The notes under the pieces: model-generated
Databases searched by the model: none
Told to the model about the DNA's origin: nothing
The model's input: only the letters and a program-made list of their open reading frames with translations
NCBI RefSeq assembly: GCF_003569765.1
Contig: NZ_QXMG01000022.1
Span: 22,444 to 86,443, forward strand
Source of the DNA: Caldimonas tepidiphila
Lineage (GTDB): Bacteria > Pseudomonadota > Gammaproteobacteria > Burkholderiales > Burkholderiaceae_C
Direction of reading: 5' to 3'
DNA length: 64,000 nt
Shown: in pieces, positions 37,087-48,427 of the stretch
How the letters are laid out: each line of letters opens with the position of its first letter
Numbering within the stretch: position 1 is the stretch's first letter
Position numbers and translations under genes: made by a program

Positions 37087-38336
37087 CGATCAATCTCCCC
37101 GAACACGATGTCCATGGTGCCGATGACGGCGACGGCGTCCGCAAGCATGTGGCCGCGCGCCATCTCGTCCATCGCGGACAGGTGCGCGAAGCCGGGCGGC
37201 CGGATCTTCAGGCGGTAGGGCTTGTTGGCGCCGTCGCTGACGATGTAGATGCCGAACTCGCCCTTCGGGTGCTCGACGGCGGCGTAGGCCTCGCCCTCCG
37301 GCACCGGGAAGCCCTCGGTGAAGAGCTTGAAGTGGTGGATCAGCTGCTCCATGCTCGACTTCATCTCGACGCGCGGCGGCGGCGCCACCTTGTGGTTGTC
37401 GGTGATGACGGGGCCGGGGTTCTTGCGCAGCCAGTCCACGCACTGGCGAATGATGCGGTTGGCCTGGCGCATCTCTTCCACGCGCACCAGGTAGCGGTCG
37501 TAGCAGTCGCCGTTGGTGCCGACGGGCACGTCGAACTCCATGCGGTCGTAGACGTCGTAGGGCTGCATCTTGCGCAGGTCCCACGCGATGCCCGAGCCAC
37601 GCAGCATCGGGCCGGTGAAGCCGGCGTTCTTCGCGCGCTCGGGCGACACCACGCCGATGCCCACCGTGCGCTGCTTCCAGATGCGGTTCTCGGTCAGCAG
37701 CGTCTCGTACTCGTCCACCAGCTTGGGGAAGCGCTGGCTGAAGTCGTCGATGAAGTCCAGCAGCGAACCCTGGCGGTTCTCGTTGAGCTGCGCGATCGCA
37801 CGGGCGTTGCGCACCTTCGACGGCTTGTACTGCGGCATCGAGTCCGGCAGGTCGCGGTAGACGCCGCCCGGGCGGAAGTAGGCCGCGTGCATGCGCGCAC
37901 CCGACACCGCCTCGTACATGTCGAAGATGTCCTCGCGCTCACGGAAGCAGTAGATGAGGACGTTCATCGCGCCACAGTCCAGCCCGTGTGCACCCAGCCA
38001 CATCAGGTGGTTCAGCAGCCGGGTCAGCTCGGAATACATCACGCGGATGTACTGCGCGCGGATCGGCACCTCGATGCCCATCATCTTCTCGATGGCGAGG
38101 CAGTAGGCGTGCTCGTTGCACATCATGGACACGTAGTCGAGACGGTCCATGTAGGGCAACGACTGGATGTAGGTCTTGGTCTCGGCCAGCTTCTCGGTCG
38201 CACGGTGCAGCAGCCCGATGTGCGGGTCGGCGCGCTGGATCACCTCGCCGTCGAGCTCGAGCACCAGGCGCAGCACGCCGTGCGCTGCCGGGTGCTGCGG
38301 GCCGAAGTTCAGCGTGTAGTTCTTGATGTCTGCCAT
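37083..38336 (-). CDS. nuoD: NADH-quinone oxidoreductase subunit D (49 kDa)
   Basis: The 417-residue subunit lines the quinone-binding site with NuoB. The N-terminal [22 protein letters not shown] block contains the quinone-site histidine, and the ending [30 protein letters not shown] is typical. NuoC and NuoD are separate genes, unlike the fused E. coli form. Confidence 0.98.
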   Translation of the reverse strand: MADIKNYTLNFGPQHPAAHGVLRLVLELDGEVIQRADPHIGLLHRATEKLAETKTYIQSLPYMDRLDYVSMMCNEHAYCLAIEKMMGIEVPIRAQYIRVMYSELTRLLNHLMWLGAHGLDCGAMNVLIYCFREREDIFDMYEAVSGARMHAAYFRPGGVYRDLPDSMPQYKPSKVRNARAIAQLNENRQGSLLDFIDDFSQRFPKLVDEYETLLTENRIWKQRTVGIGVVSPERAKNAGFTGPMLRGSGIAWDLRKMQPYDVYDRMEFDVPVGTNGDCYDRYLVRVEEMRQANRIIRQCVDWLRKNPGPVITDNHKVAPPPRVEMKSSMEQLIHHFKLFTEGFPVPEGEAYAAVEHPKGEFGIYIVSDGANKPYRLKIRPPGFAHLSAMDEMARGHMLADAVAVIGTMDIVFGEIDR

Positions 38337-38358
38337 GACAGTCTCTTGCTCGGCTGCG

Positions 38359-38955
38359 TCAGTGCAGCCCGCCGTAGTTCTCTTCGCGGATCACGCGCGG
38401 CGTCAGCTCGCGCGGCTCGATCGTCACCGGCTGGTAGACCACGCGCTTCTGCTCCGGGTCGTAGCGCATCTCGACGTGGCCGGTGACCGGGAAGTCCTTG
38501 CGGAACGGGTGGCCGATGAAGCCGTAGTCGGTCAGCAGGCGGCGCAGGTCGTCATGGCCGTCGAAGATGATCCCGTACAGGTCGAAGGCCTCGCGCTCGA
38601 ACCAGTTCGCCACCGTCCAGATGCCGGTGATCGAGGACACCATCGGGAAATCGTCGTCCGGGCAGAACACCTTCAGCCGCAGGCGCCAGTTGTGCTTGAT
38701 CGACAGCAGGTGCGTGACGACGCAGAAACGCTGCCCCTCGTATTCGCCGTCGCGATAGGCGGAATAATCGACGCCGCACAGGTCGATCATCTGCTCGAAG
38801 GCGAGCGACGGGTCGTCGTGCAGCAGTTTCGCGACCTGCAGGTAATCGGCAGCCGAAACGGTCAGCGTCACCTCGTCGAGCTTGCGCACCAGTCCCGCTG
38901 CGCGATTGCCCAGCACGGTTTCAAGCTGCTTTTGCAGCGTGTCGAGTTTGCTCAT
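38359..38955 (-). CDS. nuoC: NADH-quinone oxidoreductase subunit C (30 kDa)
   Basis: The 198-residue subunit of the peripheral arm has the family signature [22 protein letters not shown] near residues 121-142 and ends in ENYGGLH. It begins 12 bases after the nuoB stop with no clear Shine-Dalgarno, so translation is probably coupled. Confidence 0.97.
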   Translation of the reverse strand: MSKLDTLQKQLETVLGNRAAGLVRKLDEVTLTVSAADYLQVAKLLHDDPSLAFEQMIDLCGVDYSAYRDGEYEGQRFCVVTHLLSIKHNWRLRLKVFCPDDDFPMVSSITGIWTVANWFEREAFDLYGIIFDGHDDLRRLLTDYGFIGHPFRKDFPVTGHVEMRYDPEQKRVVYQPVTIEPRELTPRVIREENYGGLH

Positions 38956-38967
38956 GGGGTGCGACCT

Positions 38968-39444
38968 TCAGCGGGCGATCGTGTTTTCGCGGCGGATCTT
39001 GGCCTGCAGTTGCAGGATGCCGTAGAGCAGCGCTTCGGCCGTCGGCGGGCAGCCCGGGACATACACGTCCACCGGCACGATGCGGTCGCAGCCACGCACC
39101 ACCGAATAGCTGTAGTGGTAATAGCCGCCGCCGTTGGCGCACGAACCCATCGACAGCACCCAGCGCGGCTCGGGCATCTGGTCGTAGACCTTGCGCAGCG
39201 CCGGCGCCATCTTGTTGCACAGCGTGCCGGCCACGATCATCAAATCGGACTGGCGCGGGCTCGGCCGGAACAGCATGCCGAAGCGGTCAATGTCGTAGCG
39301 CGCGGCACCCGCGTGCATCATCTCCACCGCGCAGCAGGCCAGACCGAAGGTCATCGGCCACAGCGATCCGGTCTTCGACCAGTTGATCAGCTTGTCCGCC
39401 GTGGTGGTGACGAAACCTTCCTTGAGAACGCCTTCGATACCCAT
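38968..39444 (-). CDS. nuoB: NADH-quinone oxidoreductase subunit B (N2 cluster)
   Basis: The 158-residue subunit binds the terminal cluster N2 through the tandem C37-C38 and C102 and C132. These lie in [22 protein letters not shown] and YVPGCPPT. Electrons leave here to quinone. Length and motifs are normal. Confidence 0.98.
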   Translation of the reverse strand: MGIEGVLKEGFVTTTADKLINWSKTGSLWPMTFGLACCAVEMMHAGAARYDIDRFGMLFRPSPRQSDLMIVAGTLCNKMAPALRKVYDQMPEPRWVLSMGSCANGGGYYHYSYSVVRGCDRIVPVDVYVPGCPPTAEALLYGILQLQAKIRRENTIAR

Positions 39445-39470
39445 ACAGCTTTACCTCGTCATCCTCAGTA

Positions 39471-39830
39471 TCATTCCCAGTCCAGGGCGCCCTTTTTCCA
39501 CTCGTAGACAAAGCCCACGACGAGGATGCCCAGGAAAATCATCATGGCCCAGAAACCGACGGGACCGATTTCACGCAGAGCGACCGCCCACGGGAAGAGA
39601 AAGGCGATCTCGAGGTCGAACAGGATGAAGAGGATGGCCACCAGGTAGTAGCGGACATCGAACTTCATGCGCGCGTCTTCAAAAGCTTCGAAGCCGCATT
39701 CGTAGGGGGAGTTTTTCGCCGCGTCGGGCCGACGCGGGCCGAGCAGGAAACCGAGCACCTGGGGGGCAACACCGACGCCGATGCCGACCAGGATGAACAG
39801 AATTACGGGGAGGTACTGGTCGAGGCTCAT
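39471..39830 (-). CDS. nuoA: NADH-quinone oxidoreductase subunit A
   Basis: The 119-residue membrane subunit has three hydrophobic segments and the conserved loop [21 protein letters not shown] near residues 43-63, which sits at the quinone site. It is the first gene of the nuo operon. The 69 bases between its start and the upstream terminator must hold the operon promoter, though no strong consensus is visible. Confidence 0.97.
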   Translation of the reverse strand: MSLDQYLPVILFILVGIGVGVAPQVLGFLLGPRRPDAAKNSPYECGFEAFEDARMKFDVRYYLVAILFILFDLEIAFLFPWAVALREIGPVGFWAMMIFLGILVVGFVYEWKKGALDWE

Positions 39831-39899
39831 TGGACGTGTGGCTCGCTGGTTGACCTAGTCTGCGAGGGGGGCTCGAATCGGCCACAAATCCGTCACGGC

Positions 39900-39924
39900 A
39901 AAAAAAAACGCGCTGACCTCAGCG
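39900..39924 (-). terminator. Intrinsic terminator between tRNA-Leu and nuoA
   Basis: On the minus strand CGCTG-AGGT-CAGCG (39924-39911) is followed by CG and a run of eight to nine T. It separates the tRNA transcript from the nuo operon. Confidence 0.7.
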
Positions 39925-40034
39925 GACCGACCGCTGCCTCAGCACGCCCTATTTATCCGTGCAGATTTTTTCCCCTCAGCTCACTTCAGGGCGTCTGGAG
40001 GAGCCCCGTCTGGGAGCCCTTCCGCGTCTAAATC

Positions 40035-40119
40035 TGGTGCCGACGGCGAGACTCGAACTCGCACAGCTTTCGCCACTACCCCCTCAAGATAGCGTGTCTA
40101 CCAATTTCACCACGTCGGC
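40035..40119 (-). tRNA. tRNA-Leu (anticodon GAG)
   Basis: The 85-base minus-strand sequence begins GCCGACG and ends CGTCGGC-A-CCA, giving a full 7-bp acceptor stem with encoded CCA. The D-arm contains TGGTGAAATTGGTAGACACG. The anticodon stem CTATC/GGTAG encloses TTGAGGG, with anticodon GAG at 40083-40085. A long variable arm and GTTCGAGTC T-loop complete a class II leucine tRNA, closely similar to E. coli tRNA-Leu(GAG). Confidence 0.97.
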
Positions 40120-40189
40120 CGTACACGAAAATTACGTCTCGGCTTGTCTGTCTCGCTAGGCATGAGGATCGCTTGCAAGACAGACTTGT

Positions 40190-40218
40190 ATTCTATGCTG
40201 CTACAGAAATTTTCTCAA
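40190..40218 (-). promoter_or_regulatory. Sigma-70 promoter of tRNA-Leu
   Basis: The minus strand has TTGAGA (40218-40213), a 17-base spacer, and TAGAAT (40195-40190), each one mismatch from consensus. Transcription would start near 40183, giving about 64 bases of 5' leader to be removed by RNase P. Confidence 0.7.
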
Positions 40219-40239
40219 CCCCTCTTTTTGTGAAGGGGT
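40218..40239 (-). terminator. Short hairpin after secG
   Basis: ACCCCT and AGGGGT pair (6 bp) just after the secG stop on the minus strand, with TGAGAAAATTTC after the stem. It is a weak terminator at best and touches the -35 box of the tRNA promoter. Confidence 0.4.
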
Positions 40240-40241
40240 GT

Positions 40242-40625
40242 TCAGTTGGCCGGGATCTGGGTCGCGGCCGAGGCGGCGGGGGCCGGCACCGTCGCAGCGG
40301 AGGCCGCAGCCGCGCTCTCGGACGGGATCTGCGTGGCGCCGGGAGCCGGGGCGGCGCGCTCGAGCACGCTGCCGGAGCCCGTCGGACGCACGTTGCTGGT
40401 GTAGGCCAGCGCCAGCGTGCAGACGAAGAACACCGCGGCGCACACCGCCGTCGAGCGCGACAGGAAGTTCGCGCTGCCGGTGGCGCCGAACAGGCTGCCC
40501 GAGGCTCCGCTGCCGAAGGAGGCGCCCATGTCGGCGCCCTTGCCGTGCTGCACCAGCACCAGGCCGATCATCGCGAGCGCCGAGAGCAACTGCACCGCGA
40601 GGATCACGGTCGTCAAGAACTGCAT
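40242..40625 (-). CDS. secG: Preprotein translocase subunit SecG
   Basis: The 127-residue protein has the two SecG membrane segments (about residues 3-22 and 55-75) with the conserved LVLVQHGKGADMGASFG turn between them. It assists SecYE in protein export. The C-terminal 50 residues are a low-complexity Ala/Pro/Ser tail, common in Burkholderiales. It follows tpiA by 31 bases. Confidence 0.95.
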   Translation of the reverse strand: MQFLTTVILAVQLLSALAMIGLVLVQHGKGADMGASFGSGASGSLFGATGSANFLSRSTAVCAAVFFVCTLALAYTSNVRPTGSGSVLERAAPAPGATQIPSESAAAASAATVPAPAASAATQIPAN

Positions 40626-40656
40626 TCAAATCTCCGTTGGAAAAGGCGCGTGCAGC

Positions 40657-41397
40657 TCAACTCGCTGCACGACAGATGGCGACGAAATCGGCGGCTTTCA
40701 AGGAGGCCCCGCCGATCAGGCCGCCGTCGATGTCCGGTTGCGCGAACAGGGTGGCCGCGTTGTCCGGCTTGACGCTGCCGCCGTAGAGGATCTTCATCTG
40801 GTCGGCACCCTCGGTCGCGGCGCGCAGTTGCGTGCGCAGCACCGCGTGCACCGCCTGCGCCTGCTCCGGCGAGGCGGTCTTGCCGGTGCCGATCGCCCAC
40901 ACCGGCTCGTAGGCGACCACGACGCGCGAAATGCAGGGCCCGAGCGTGTGAATCACCGCCGAGAGCTGGCGCTTGACCACCGCCTCGGTCTGGTCCGCCT
41001 CGCGCTCGGCGAGCGTCTCGCCGACGCAGACGATCGGCACCAGGCCCTTGGCGAGCGCGATCTTGGCCTTGTCGGCGACGAGCTGGTCGCCCTCGCCGTG
41101 CATCGCGCGGCGCTCCGAATGGCCGACGATCACGTAGCGGCAGCCGACGTCGGCGAGCATCGCCGCCGACACCTCGCCGGTGTAGGCGCCCTGCTCGTGC
41201 GCCGAGCAGTCCTGCGCGCCGAGCGCGACCGAGCTGCCCTGCAGCGCGAGCACGCAGGCGGCCAGATAGGGATAAGGCACGCAGACGCCGGCATCGCAGT
41301 TGAAGGGCTCGGCGGCACGGATCCCGGCCAGCAGCTCGGCGTTCGACGCCAGGCTGCCGTGCATCTTCCAGTTGCCGACGATGAGTTTGCGACGCAT
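40657..41397 (-). CDS. tpiA: Triosephosphate isomerase
   Basis: The 246-residue TIM barrel interconverts dihydroxyacetone phosphate and glyceraldehyde-3-phosphate. Catalytic residues are visible: N9 and K11 (GNWKMHG), H93 (VGHSERR), and E163 ([11 protein letters not shown]), followed by the phosphate loop [10 protein letters not shown]. Length is normal. The gene order qor-tpiA-secG suggests one transcript. Confidence 0.97.
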   Translation of the reverse strand: MRRKLIVGNWKMHGSLASNAELLAGIRAAEPFNCDAGVCVPYPYLAACVLALQGSSVALGAQDCSAHEQGAYTGEVSAAMLADVGCRYVIVGHSERRAMHGEGDQLVADKAKIALAKGLVPIVCVGETLAEREADQTEAVVKRQLSAVIHTLGPCISRVVVAYEPVWAIGTGKTASPEQAQAVHAVLRTQLRAATEGADQMKILYGGSVKPDNAATLFAQPDIDGGLIGGASLKAADFVAICRAAS

Positions 41398-41442
41398 GCG
41401 GGTTCTCCTTGGAGGCGAAAAAACCAGAATTCTACGAGGGCC

Positions 41443-42429
41443 TTACCAGGCGAGGATCAGCTTGCCGATATGCCGGTTGGATTCCATCAGCGCATGCGCC
41501 TCGGCCACCTCCGCGGGGCTGAAGACGCGATGCACCACCGGCTTGATGCGGCGCTCGGCGAGCAGCGGCCAGACCTTCGCGCGCAGCGCCTGCGCGATGC
41601 CGGCCTTGAAGGCGACCGGGCGCGGGCGCAGCGTCGAGCCGGTGAGCGTCAGGCGCCGGCGCATCAGGCTGGCGAAATCGACCTCGGCGCGCGTGCCGCC
41701 CTGCAGCGCGATGATCACGAGCCGCCCGTCGTCGGCGAGGCAGCCGAGCTCGCGCGGCACGTAGCTGCCGGCGACCATGTCGAGGATCACGTCCACGCCC
41801 CGGCCGCCGGTGAGGCGCTTCGCCTCCTCGGCGAAGTCCTGTGTGCGGTAGTTGATCGCGTGGTCGGCGCCGAGTTCCACGCACGCGGCGCACTTCTCGT
41901 CGCTGCCGGCAGTGGCGATCACGGTGGCGCCGAAGGCCTTGCCGAGTTGGATCGCGGTGACGCCGATGCCGCTGGTGCCGCCCTGCACGAGCAGCGTCTC
42001 GCCGGCGGCGAGCCGGCCGCGCTCGAACACGTTGGACCAGACGGTGAAGAAGGTCTCCGGCAGGCCGGCGGCCTCGACGTCGCTCCAGCCCTCCGGGACC
42101 CTCAGGCACTGCTCGACCGGCGCGACGCACAGCTCGGCGTAGCCGCCGCCCTGCACCAGCGCGCAGACGCGGTCGCCGAGCTCGAGCCCCGCGCGCGCCA
42201 TCGCGTCGGCGTCGCCGCCGACCACCTCGCCCGCGACCTCCAGCCCCGGCAGGTCGGAGGCGCCCGGCGGCACCGGGTAGTGCCCCTTGCGCTGCAGCAC
42301 GTCGGGCCGGTTGATGCCGCTGGCGCGCACGCGCAGCAGCACCTCGCCGCTGCCGGCGACCGGATCCGGGCGCTCGCACAGGCGCAACACCTCGGGCGCG
42401 CCGTATTCGGTGATCTCGATGGCTTTCAT
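41443..42429 (-). CDS. NAD(P)H quinone oxidoreductase (PIG3/Qor type)
   Basis: The 328-residue medium-chain dehydrogenase lacks the zinc-binding cysteines and has the NADPH fold motif VQGGTSGIGVTAIQLGKAFG near residues 148-167. The start MKAIEITEYGAPEVL and the SGINRPDVLQRKGHYP block fit the PIG3-type quinone oxidoreductases. It would reduce quinones with NADPH. It lies between pnp and tpiA on the same strand; a large nested hairpin precedes its start. Confidence 0.88.
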   Translation of the reverse strand: MKAIEITEYGAPEVLRLCERPDPVAGSGEVLLRVRASGINRPDVLQRKGHYPVPPGASDLPGLEVAGEVVGGDADAMARAGLELGDRVCALVQGGGYAELCVAPVEQCLRVPEGWSDVEAAGLPETFFTVWSNVFERGRLAAGETLLVQGGTSGIGVTAIQLGKAFGATVIATAGSDEKCAACVELGADHAINYRTQDFAEEAKRLTGGRGVDVILDMVAGSYVPRELGCLADDGRLVIIALQGGTRAEVDFASLMRRRLTLTGSTLRPRPVAFKAGIAQALRAKVWPLLAERRIKPVVHRVFSPAEVAEAHALMESNRHIGKLILAW

Positions 42430-42464
42430 CGCGTGGGCGTCAGGGGAAGGAAGGAAAGGGAGTG

Positions 42465-42517
42465 CGGCGCCCGTGCCGCGGCCCGCCGCGCACGGCGGGC
42501 CGGAGTCGCGGGCGCCG
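42465..42517. repeat. Nested perfect inverted repeats between pnp and qor
   Basis: Outer arms CGGCGCCCG (42465-42473) and CGGGCGCCG (42509-42517) enclose inner arms GGCCCGCCG (42480-42488) and CGGCGGGCC (42493-42501). Both 9-bp pairs are perfect, with a four-base inner loop. No T-run follows on either strand. It may protect or end the pnp message. Confidence 0.6.
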
Positions 42518-42525
42518 TGCGCGGC

Positions 42526-44658
<2,133 letters not shown>

Positions 44659-44733
44659 GGATAAGTCTCCGGTCGGATGACGGCCATTGCGGCGGCCGGG
44701 TGTACCGGGAGTCTTCGGCATGGAGTGGAGTGC

Positions 44734-44773
44734 CATTCCAGCGCGGCTCGGCTCGAGAAACCGCCCTGGAATG
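44734..44773 (-). repeat. Hairpin in the pnp leader
   Basis: CATTCCAGCGCGG (44734-44746) and CCGCCCTGGAATG (44761-44773) form a 13-bp stem with one mismatch. It lies 76 bases upstream of the pnp start. E. coli pnp has a leader stem-loop cut by RNase III for PNPase autoregulation, and this hairpin is placed to serve the same purpose. Confidence 0.5.
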
Positions 44774-44803
44774 ACACAGCAACCCCCTTCACGGGCCTGG
44801 ACT

Positions 44804-44844
44804 CCAAAAACAAAGAGCCTGTGCTGGGTGATCCAGACAGGCTC
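44804..44844 (-). terminator. Intrinsic terminator after rpsO
   Basis: On the minus strand GAGCCTGT (44844-44837) pairs perfectly with ACAGGCTC (44822-44815), followed by TTTGTTTTTGG. It lies 19 bases after the rpsO stop and would limit read-through into pnp. Confidence 0.8.
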
Positions 44845-44862
44845 CTCGTCAATCTCGCGAGA

Positions 44863-45132
44863 TTACTTGCGCAGGCCCAGCTTCTGGATCAGCGCGGTGT
44901 AGCGCTCGGCGTTGCGGTCCTTCAGGTAGGCCAGCAGGCGCTTGCGGCGGTTGACCATCTTCAGCAGGCCGCGACGACCGTGGTGGTCCTTCTTGTGCTG
45001 CTGGAAGTGCGGGGTCAGCTCGTTGATGCGGGCGGTCAGCAGGGCCACCTGCACTTCGGGAGAGCCGGTGTCGTTGGCGCTGCGTGCGTTGGCCTTGACG
45101 ATCTCGGCGGTGTTCAGGTCTGCAATCGACAT
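44863..45132 (-). CDS. rpsO: 30S ribosomal protein S15
   Basis: The 89-residue protein is S15, a primary 16S rRNA-binding protein. The blocks [17 protein letters not shown] and [24 protein letters not shown] are typical, and the length equals that of E. coli. AAGGA precedes the ATG by 6 bases. A 150-base leader upstream may be the target of S15 autoregulation. Confidence 0.98.
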   Translation of the reverse strand: MSIADLNTAEIVKANARSANDTGSPEVQVALLTARINELTPHFQQHKKDHHGRRGLLKMVNRRKRLLAYLKDRNAERYTALIQKLGLRK

Positions 45133-45150
45133 GTCGTTCCTTGGGTTTGA

Positions 45151-45187
45151 AAGCCGCCGGGAGCCCGCTCGGTGCGGACAGCGGCTT
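45151..45187 (-). repeat. Leader hairpin upstream of rpsO
   Basis: AAGCCGC (minus strand 45187-45181) pairs with GCGGCTT (45157-45151) just upstream of the rpsO ribosome site. Such placement is compatible with S15 feedback control, but no known S15 leader class was matched. Confidence 0.4.
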
Positions 45188-45290
45188 CGTGTTCACTTGC
45201 GGTCGCGGGTGAAACCGACCCACGCCGTGCTTTGCCTTCCGCGCCTGCACCCGGCCCTTGCGGACCCGGTCACGCGACACGGAACCTCTC

Positions 45291-45296
45291 ATTATA
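45291..45296 (-). promoter_or_regulatory. -10 box of rpsO
   Basis: The minus strand reads a perfect TATAAT here. Transcription would start near 45284, giving a leader of about 150 bases before rpsO. No good -35 is seen. Confidence 0.5.
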
Positions 45297-45348
45297 AGGC
45301 AAGCCGCCGGCCTCGGCCCGGCAGCCGCCCCGCCCGCGGCGGGGCTGC

Positions 45349-46626
45349 TCAGGGGCGGACCATCGCGCAGGCGTGCGGCGCCTCGGTCTGCGCCGCGTCG
45401 AGGAAGCGCACCGTGCGGAAGCCGTAGCCCGAGCCCTCGTTGTCGAAGCGCACGCCCTCGCTGCCGGCGCGCTGCATGACGCTGACATACAGCGGCTGGA
45501 TGAACTGGTGGTCGGCCGCGCGCATCGTGCCCTGGTGCACGCCGCCGAGCGTGCGGCCGTCGAACCTCAGGCCCTCGAGCGCACGCGCGACGCGCAGCGG
45601 GTCGGCGCTGCCCGCCTTCTCGATCGCGGCGGCGAGCACCTCCACCATCGCCTGCATGCGCAGGTGCAGGTAGTCGTCGGCGGGGCGGGGGAAGCGGCGG
45701 CGGAATTCGCCGTAGAAGCGGTCCGAGGCCGGCGTGCCGACGTTCGGGTGCCACTCGGCCACCGCGAGCACGCGCCCCACCCCGGCCTCGCCGATCGCGG
45801 CCGGCGCGCCGAGCGCGTTGCCGTAGAAGGTGTAGAACTTGACGTCCAGTCCCGCCTCGCGCGCCGCGCGGATCAGCAGCGTCAGGTCGTTCCCCCAGTT
45901 GCCGGTGAGGACCGCCTGCGCGCCGCTGGCGCGGATCTTCGCGACATAGGGGGCGAAGTCCTTCACCCGGCCGAGCGGGTGCAGCTCCTCGCCGACCACC
46001 TGCAGGTCGGCGCGCCGCGCGGCGATCATCTCCCGCGACTTGCGCACCACGTGCTGGCCGAAGCTGTAGTCCTGCCCGATCAGGTAGACGCGCTGCACCA
46101 AGCGGTCGCTGGCCAGCACGTCGAGCAGCGCGGCGAGCCGCATGTCGGCATGTGCGTCGAAGCGGAAGTGCCAGAAGCTGCAGCGCTCGTTGGTCAGCGC
46201 CGGGTCGACGGCCGAGTAGTTCAGGAACAGTGCGCGGCGATCGGGCTCGCGGCGGTTGTGCTTGTCGAGCGCGTCGATCAGCGCCGCCGCGGTGGCCGAG
46301 CTGTTGCCCTGCAGCACGAAGCCGATGCGCTGGTCGGTGGCGGCGCGCAGCAGCGCCAGCGCCTCGTCGGTGGCGCCCTTGCTGTCGAAGCGCACCAGCT
46401 CCAGCGGGCGCGCGCCGCCCGGCAGCTTCACGCCGCCGCGCGCATTGACGCGCTCGACGGCCCACGCCAGGTTGCGGTGCACCGCCTCGCCGGCGTTGCC
46501 GAAGCTGCCCGACAGGCCCTCGATCAGCGCGAGGCGCACGGGCTCGGCGGCACGCGCGGCGGCGCCGACAATCAGGCACAGCGCGGCGAGCGCCGCGAGC
46601 GCGAAGCGACGGGGGATCCGGGTCAT
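45349..46626 (-). CDS. Periplasmic binding protein, branched-chain amino acid type
   Basis: The 425-residue protein starts with a Sec signal (MTRIPRRF, a hydrophobic core, cleavage near ARA-AEP at residue 27) and has the type I periplasmic-binding fold (LALIEGLSGSFGNAGEAV, and GQDYSFGQHVVR near 197). It resembles LivK-type and related ABC substrate-binding proteins. No permease or ATPase gene adjoins it, so its partners are elsewhere or it serves a receptor role. The start has no Shine-Dalgarno; instead the minus strand reads TCCTCCTTCCC before the ATG. The tsaD stop is 27 bases upstream. Confidence 0.8.
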   Translation of the reverse strand: MTRIPRRFALAALAALCLIVGAAARAAEPVRLALIEGLSGSFGNAGEAVHRNLAWAVERVNARGGVKLPGGARPLELVRFDSKGATDEALALLRAATDQRIGFVLQGNSSATAAALIDALDKHNRREPDRRALFLNYSAVDPALTNERCSFWHFRFDAHADMRLAALLDVLASDRLVQRVYLIGQDYSFGQHVVRKSREMIAARRADLQVVGEELHPLGRVKDFAPYVAKIRASGAQAVLTGNWGNDLTLLIRAAREAGLDVKFYTFYGNALGAPAAIGEAGVGRVLAVAEWHPNVGTPASDRFYGEFRRRFPRPADDYLHLRMQAMVEVLAAAIEKAGSADPLRVARALEGLRFDGRTLGGVHQGTMRAADHQFIQPLYVSVMQRAGSEGVRFDNEGSGYGFRTVRFLDAAQTEAPHACAMVRP

Positions 46627-46652
46627 GGGAAGGAGGATTCGAGAAGAAAAGG

Positions 46653-47684
46653 TCAGACCGACGCCAGGTCCCAGCGCGGCTTGACGTCGAAGGCGTAGTC
46701 GCGCACCGCCTCGGCGCGGCCGGCCTGCAGCCGCATCGCGGCGGCGAGCGCGATCATCGCGCCGTTGTCGGTGCACAGGTGCAGCTCGGGATAGTGCACG
46801 CGCACGCGGCGCTTCGCGCACTGCGCGTCGAGCTGCGCCCGCAGCGCGGCGTTCGCGCCGACGCCGCCGGCGACCACCAGCCGCTTGAGCCCGGTGGCCT
46901 TGAGTGCCTTCAGCGACTTGTGCACCAGCACGTCGACGATCGCCTGCTGCGTCGCGGCGGCGAGGTTGGCGCGGTCCTGCTCGCAGGGCTGGGAGCCCAG
47001 GCGCTGCGACGCGGTCCAGACCGCGGTCTTCAGGCCGGCGAAGGAGAAGTCGAGGTTGGGGCTGTGCATCAGCGGCCGCGGCAGCTCGAAGGCCTGCGGG
47101 TCGCCGTACTCGGCCATGCGCGCGAGCTGCGGCCCGCCGGGGTAGCCGAGGCCGAGCAGCTTGGCCGACTTGTCGAAGGCCTCGCCGGCGGCGTCGTCGA
47201 TCGTCTCGCCGAGCAGCTCGTAGCGGCCGACGCCGTCGACGCGCATCAGCTGCGTGTGCCCGCCCGAGACCAGCAGCGCGACGAAGGGGAACTCCGGCGG
47301 GTCGGCCGACAGGAAGGGCGACAGCAGGTGCCCCTCCAGATGGTGCACGCCGAGCACCGGGCGCGAGAGCGCGACGCCGAGCGCGCAGGCCACGCCGGAG
47401 CCGACCAGCAGCGCGCCGGCGAGGCCGGGCCCGCGCGTGTAGGCCACCACGTCCACGTCGGCGAGTGCGGCGCTGCTGGAGGCCAGCACCTCGCGCGCCA
47501 GCGGCAGCACGCGCCGGATGTGGTCGCGCGAGGCGAGCTCCGGCACCACGCCGCCATAGGCGCGGTGCATCTCGATCTGGCTGTGCAGCGCATGGCCGAG
47601 CAGCTGCGGCACGCCGCCCTCGCGCGTGCGCACCAGTGCCACGCCGGTCTCGTCGCAGGACGATTCGATTCCCAGTACCAACAT
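46653..47684 (-). CDS. tsaD: tRNA N6-adenosine threonylcarbamoyltransferase
   Basis: The 343-residue protein is TsaD, which adds threonylcarbamoyl to A37 of ANN-decoding tRNAs together with TsaB and TsaE. The metal motif [10 protein letters not shown] (about residues 113-122) and the nucleotide-binding LVSGGHTQL block are intact. ATG 47684 gives the standard [14 protein letters not shown] start; the longer upstream frame is noncoding. Confidence 0.97.
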   Translation of the reverse strand: MLVLGIESSCDETGVALVRTREGGVPQLLGHALHSQIEMHRAYGGVVPELASRDHIRRVLPLAREVLASSSAALADVDVVAYTRGPGLAGALLVGSGVACALGVALSRPVLGVHHLEGHLLSPFLSADPPEFPFVALLVSGGHTQLMRVDGVGRYELLGETIDDAAGEAFDKSAKLLGLGYPGGPQLARMAEYGDPQAFELPRPLMHSPNLDFSFAGLKTAVWTASQRLGSQPCEQDRANLAAATQQAIVDVLVHKSLKALKATGLKRLVVAGGVGANAALRAQLDAQCAKRRVRVHYPELHLCTDNGAMIALAAAMRLQAGRAEAVRDYAFDVKPRWDLASV

Positions 47685-47794
47685 GGGCGGCAGTGTAGCC
47701 GCGCGCCCCCGGCGCGACCCGCCCGGCGGCAAGCGGCCCCACCGCGCCGAGGTCCGCGCGGCGTTTGGCCCGGATGTTGCACGCAGCGCCGGCC

Positions 47795-48427
47795 ATGAAA
47801 CCCGCTCCCGCCCTGCGCATCGTCATCGTCGCGCCCGACACCCTCGCGCCCGAGCCGGACGACGAACCGGCCTGGTGGCAGGCCGAGCGCTCGCGCAGCC
47901 TGCGCATCGGGCTGCTCGAGGGCGGCTACAACATCGTCGCGGTGCTGCCGCCCGACGCCTTCCTGCCGGACCGGCTGTCGCAGATCCAGCCCGACATGGT
48001 GATCGTCGACGCCGAGAGCGAGGCCCGCGACACGCTCGAGCACGTGGTGTTCGCGACGCGCGACGCGCGCCGACCGATCGTGCTCTTCACCGAGGACAGC
48101 GACACCTCGGGGGTCCAGGACGCGATCGCCGCAGGCGTGACCGCCTACGTGGTGGCGGGACTCGCTCCGGAGCGCGTGAAGCCGGTGCTCGACGTCGCGA
48201 TGGCGCGCTTCCGCCACGAGGAGAGCCTGCGCCGCGAGCTGGCGGACGCGCGCACGCAACTCTCCGAGCGCAAGCTGGTCGAGCGCGCGAAGGGCATCCT
48301 GATGAGCCGCCACGGCTGCAGCGAACCCGAGGCCTATGCGCGGCTGCGCAAGGCGGCGATGGACAAGGGGCTGAAGCTCGCCGAGGTCGCGCAGCGGCTG
48401 ATCGACGTCTCGGAGATGCTCGGCTGA
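47795..48427 (+). CDS. nasT: NasT-type ANTAR response regulator/antiterminator
   Basis: The 210-residue protein has a receiver-like domain (about residues 7-135) and a C-terminal ANTAR RNA-binding domain (about 153-208, [29 protein letters not shown]). D72 ([12 protein letters not shown]) is at the phospho-acceptor place, but the acidic pair of true receivers is missing, as in NasT of Azotobacter, which is controlled by the nitrate sensor NasS rather than by phosphorylation. ANTAR proteins bind paired hairpins and prevent termination. Just such hairpins and a terminator follow in front of the nitrate-transport genes. An alternative ATG at 47774 cannot be excluded; neither has a good ribosome site. 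No nasS is seen here. Confidence 0.85.
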   Translation: MKPAPALRIVIVAPDTLAPEPDDEPAWWQAERSRSLRIGLLEGGYNIVAVLPPDAFLPDRLSQIQPDMVIVDAESEARDTLEHVVFATRDARRPIVLFTEDSDTSGVQDAIAAGVTAYVVAGLAPERVKPVLDVAMARFRHEESLRRELADARTQLSERKLVERAKGILMSRHGCSEPEAYARLRKAAMDKGLKLAEVAQRLIDVSEMLG

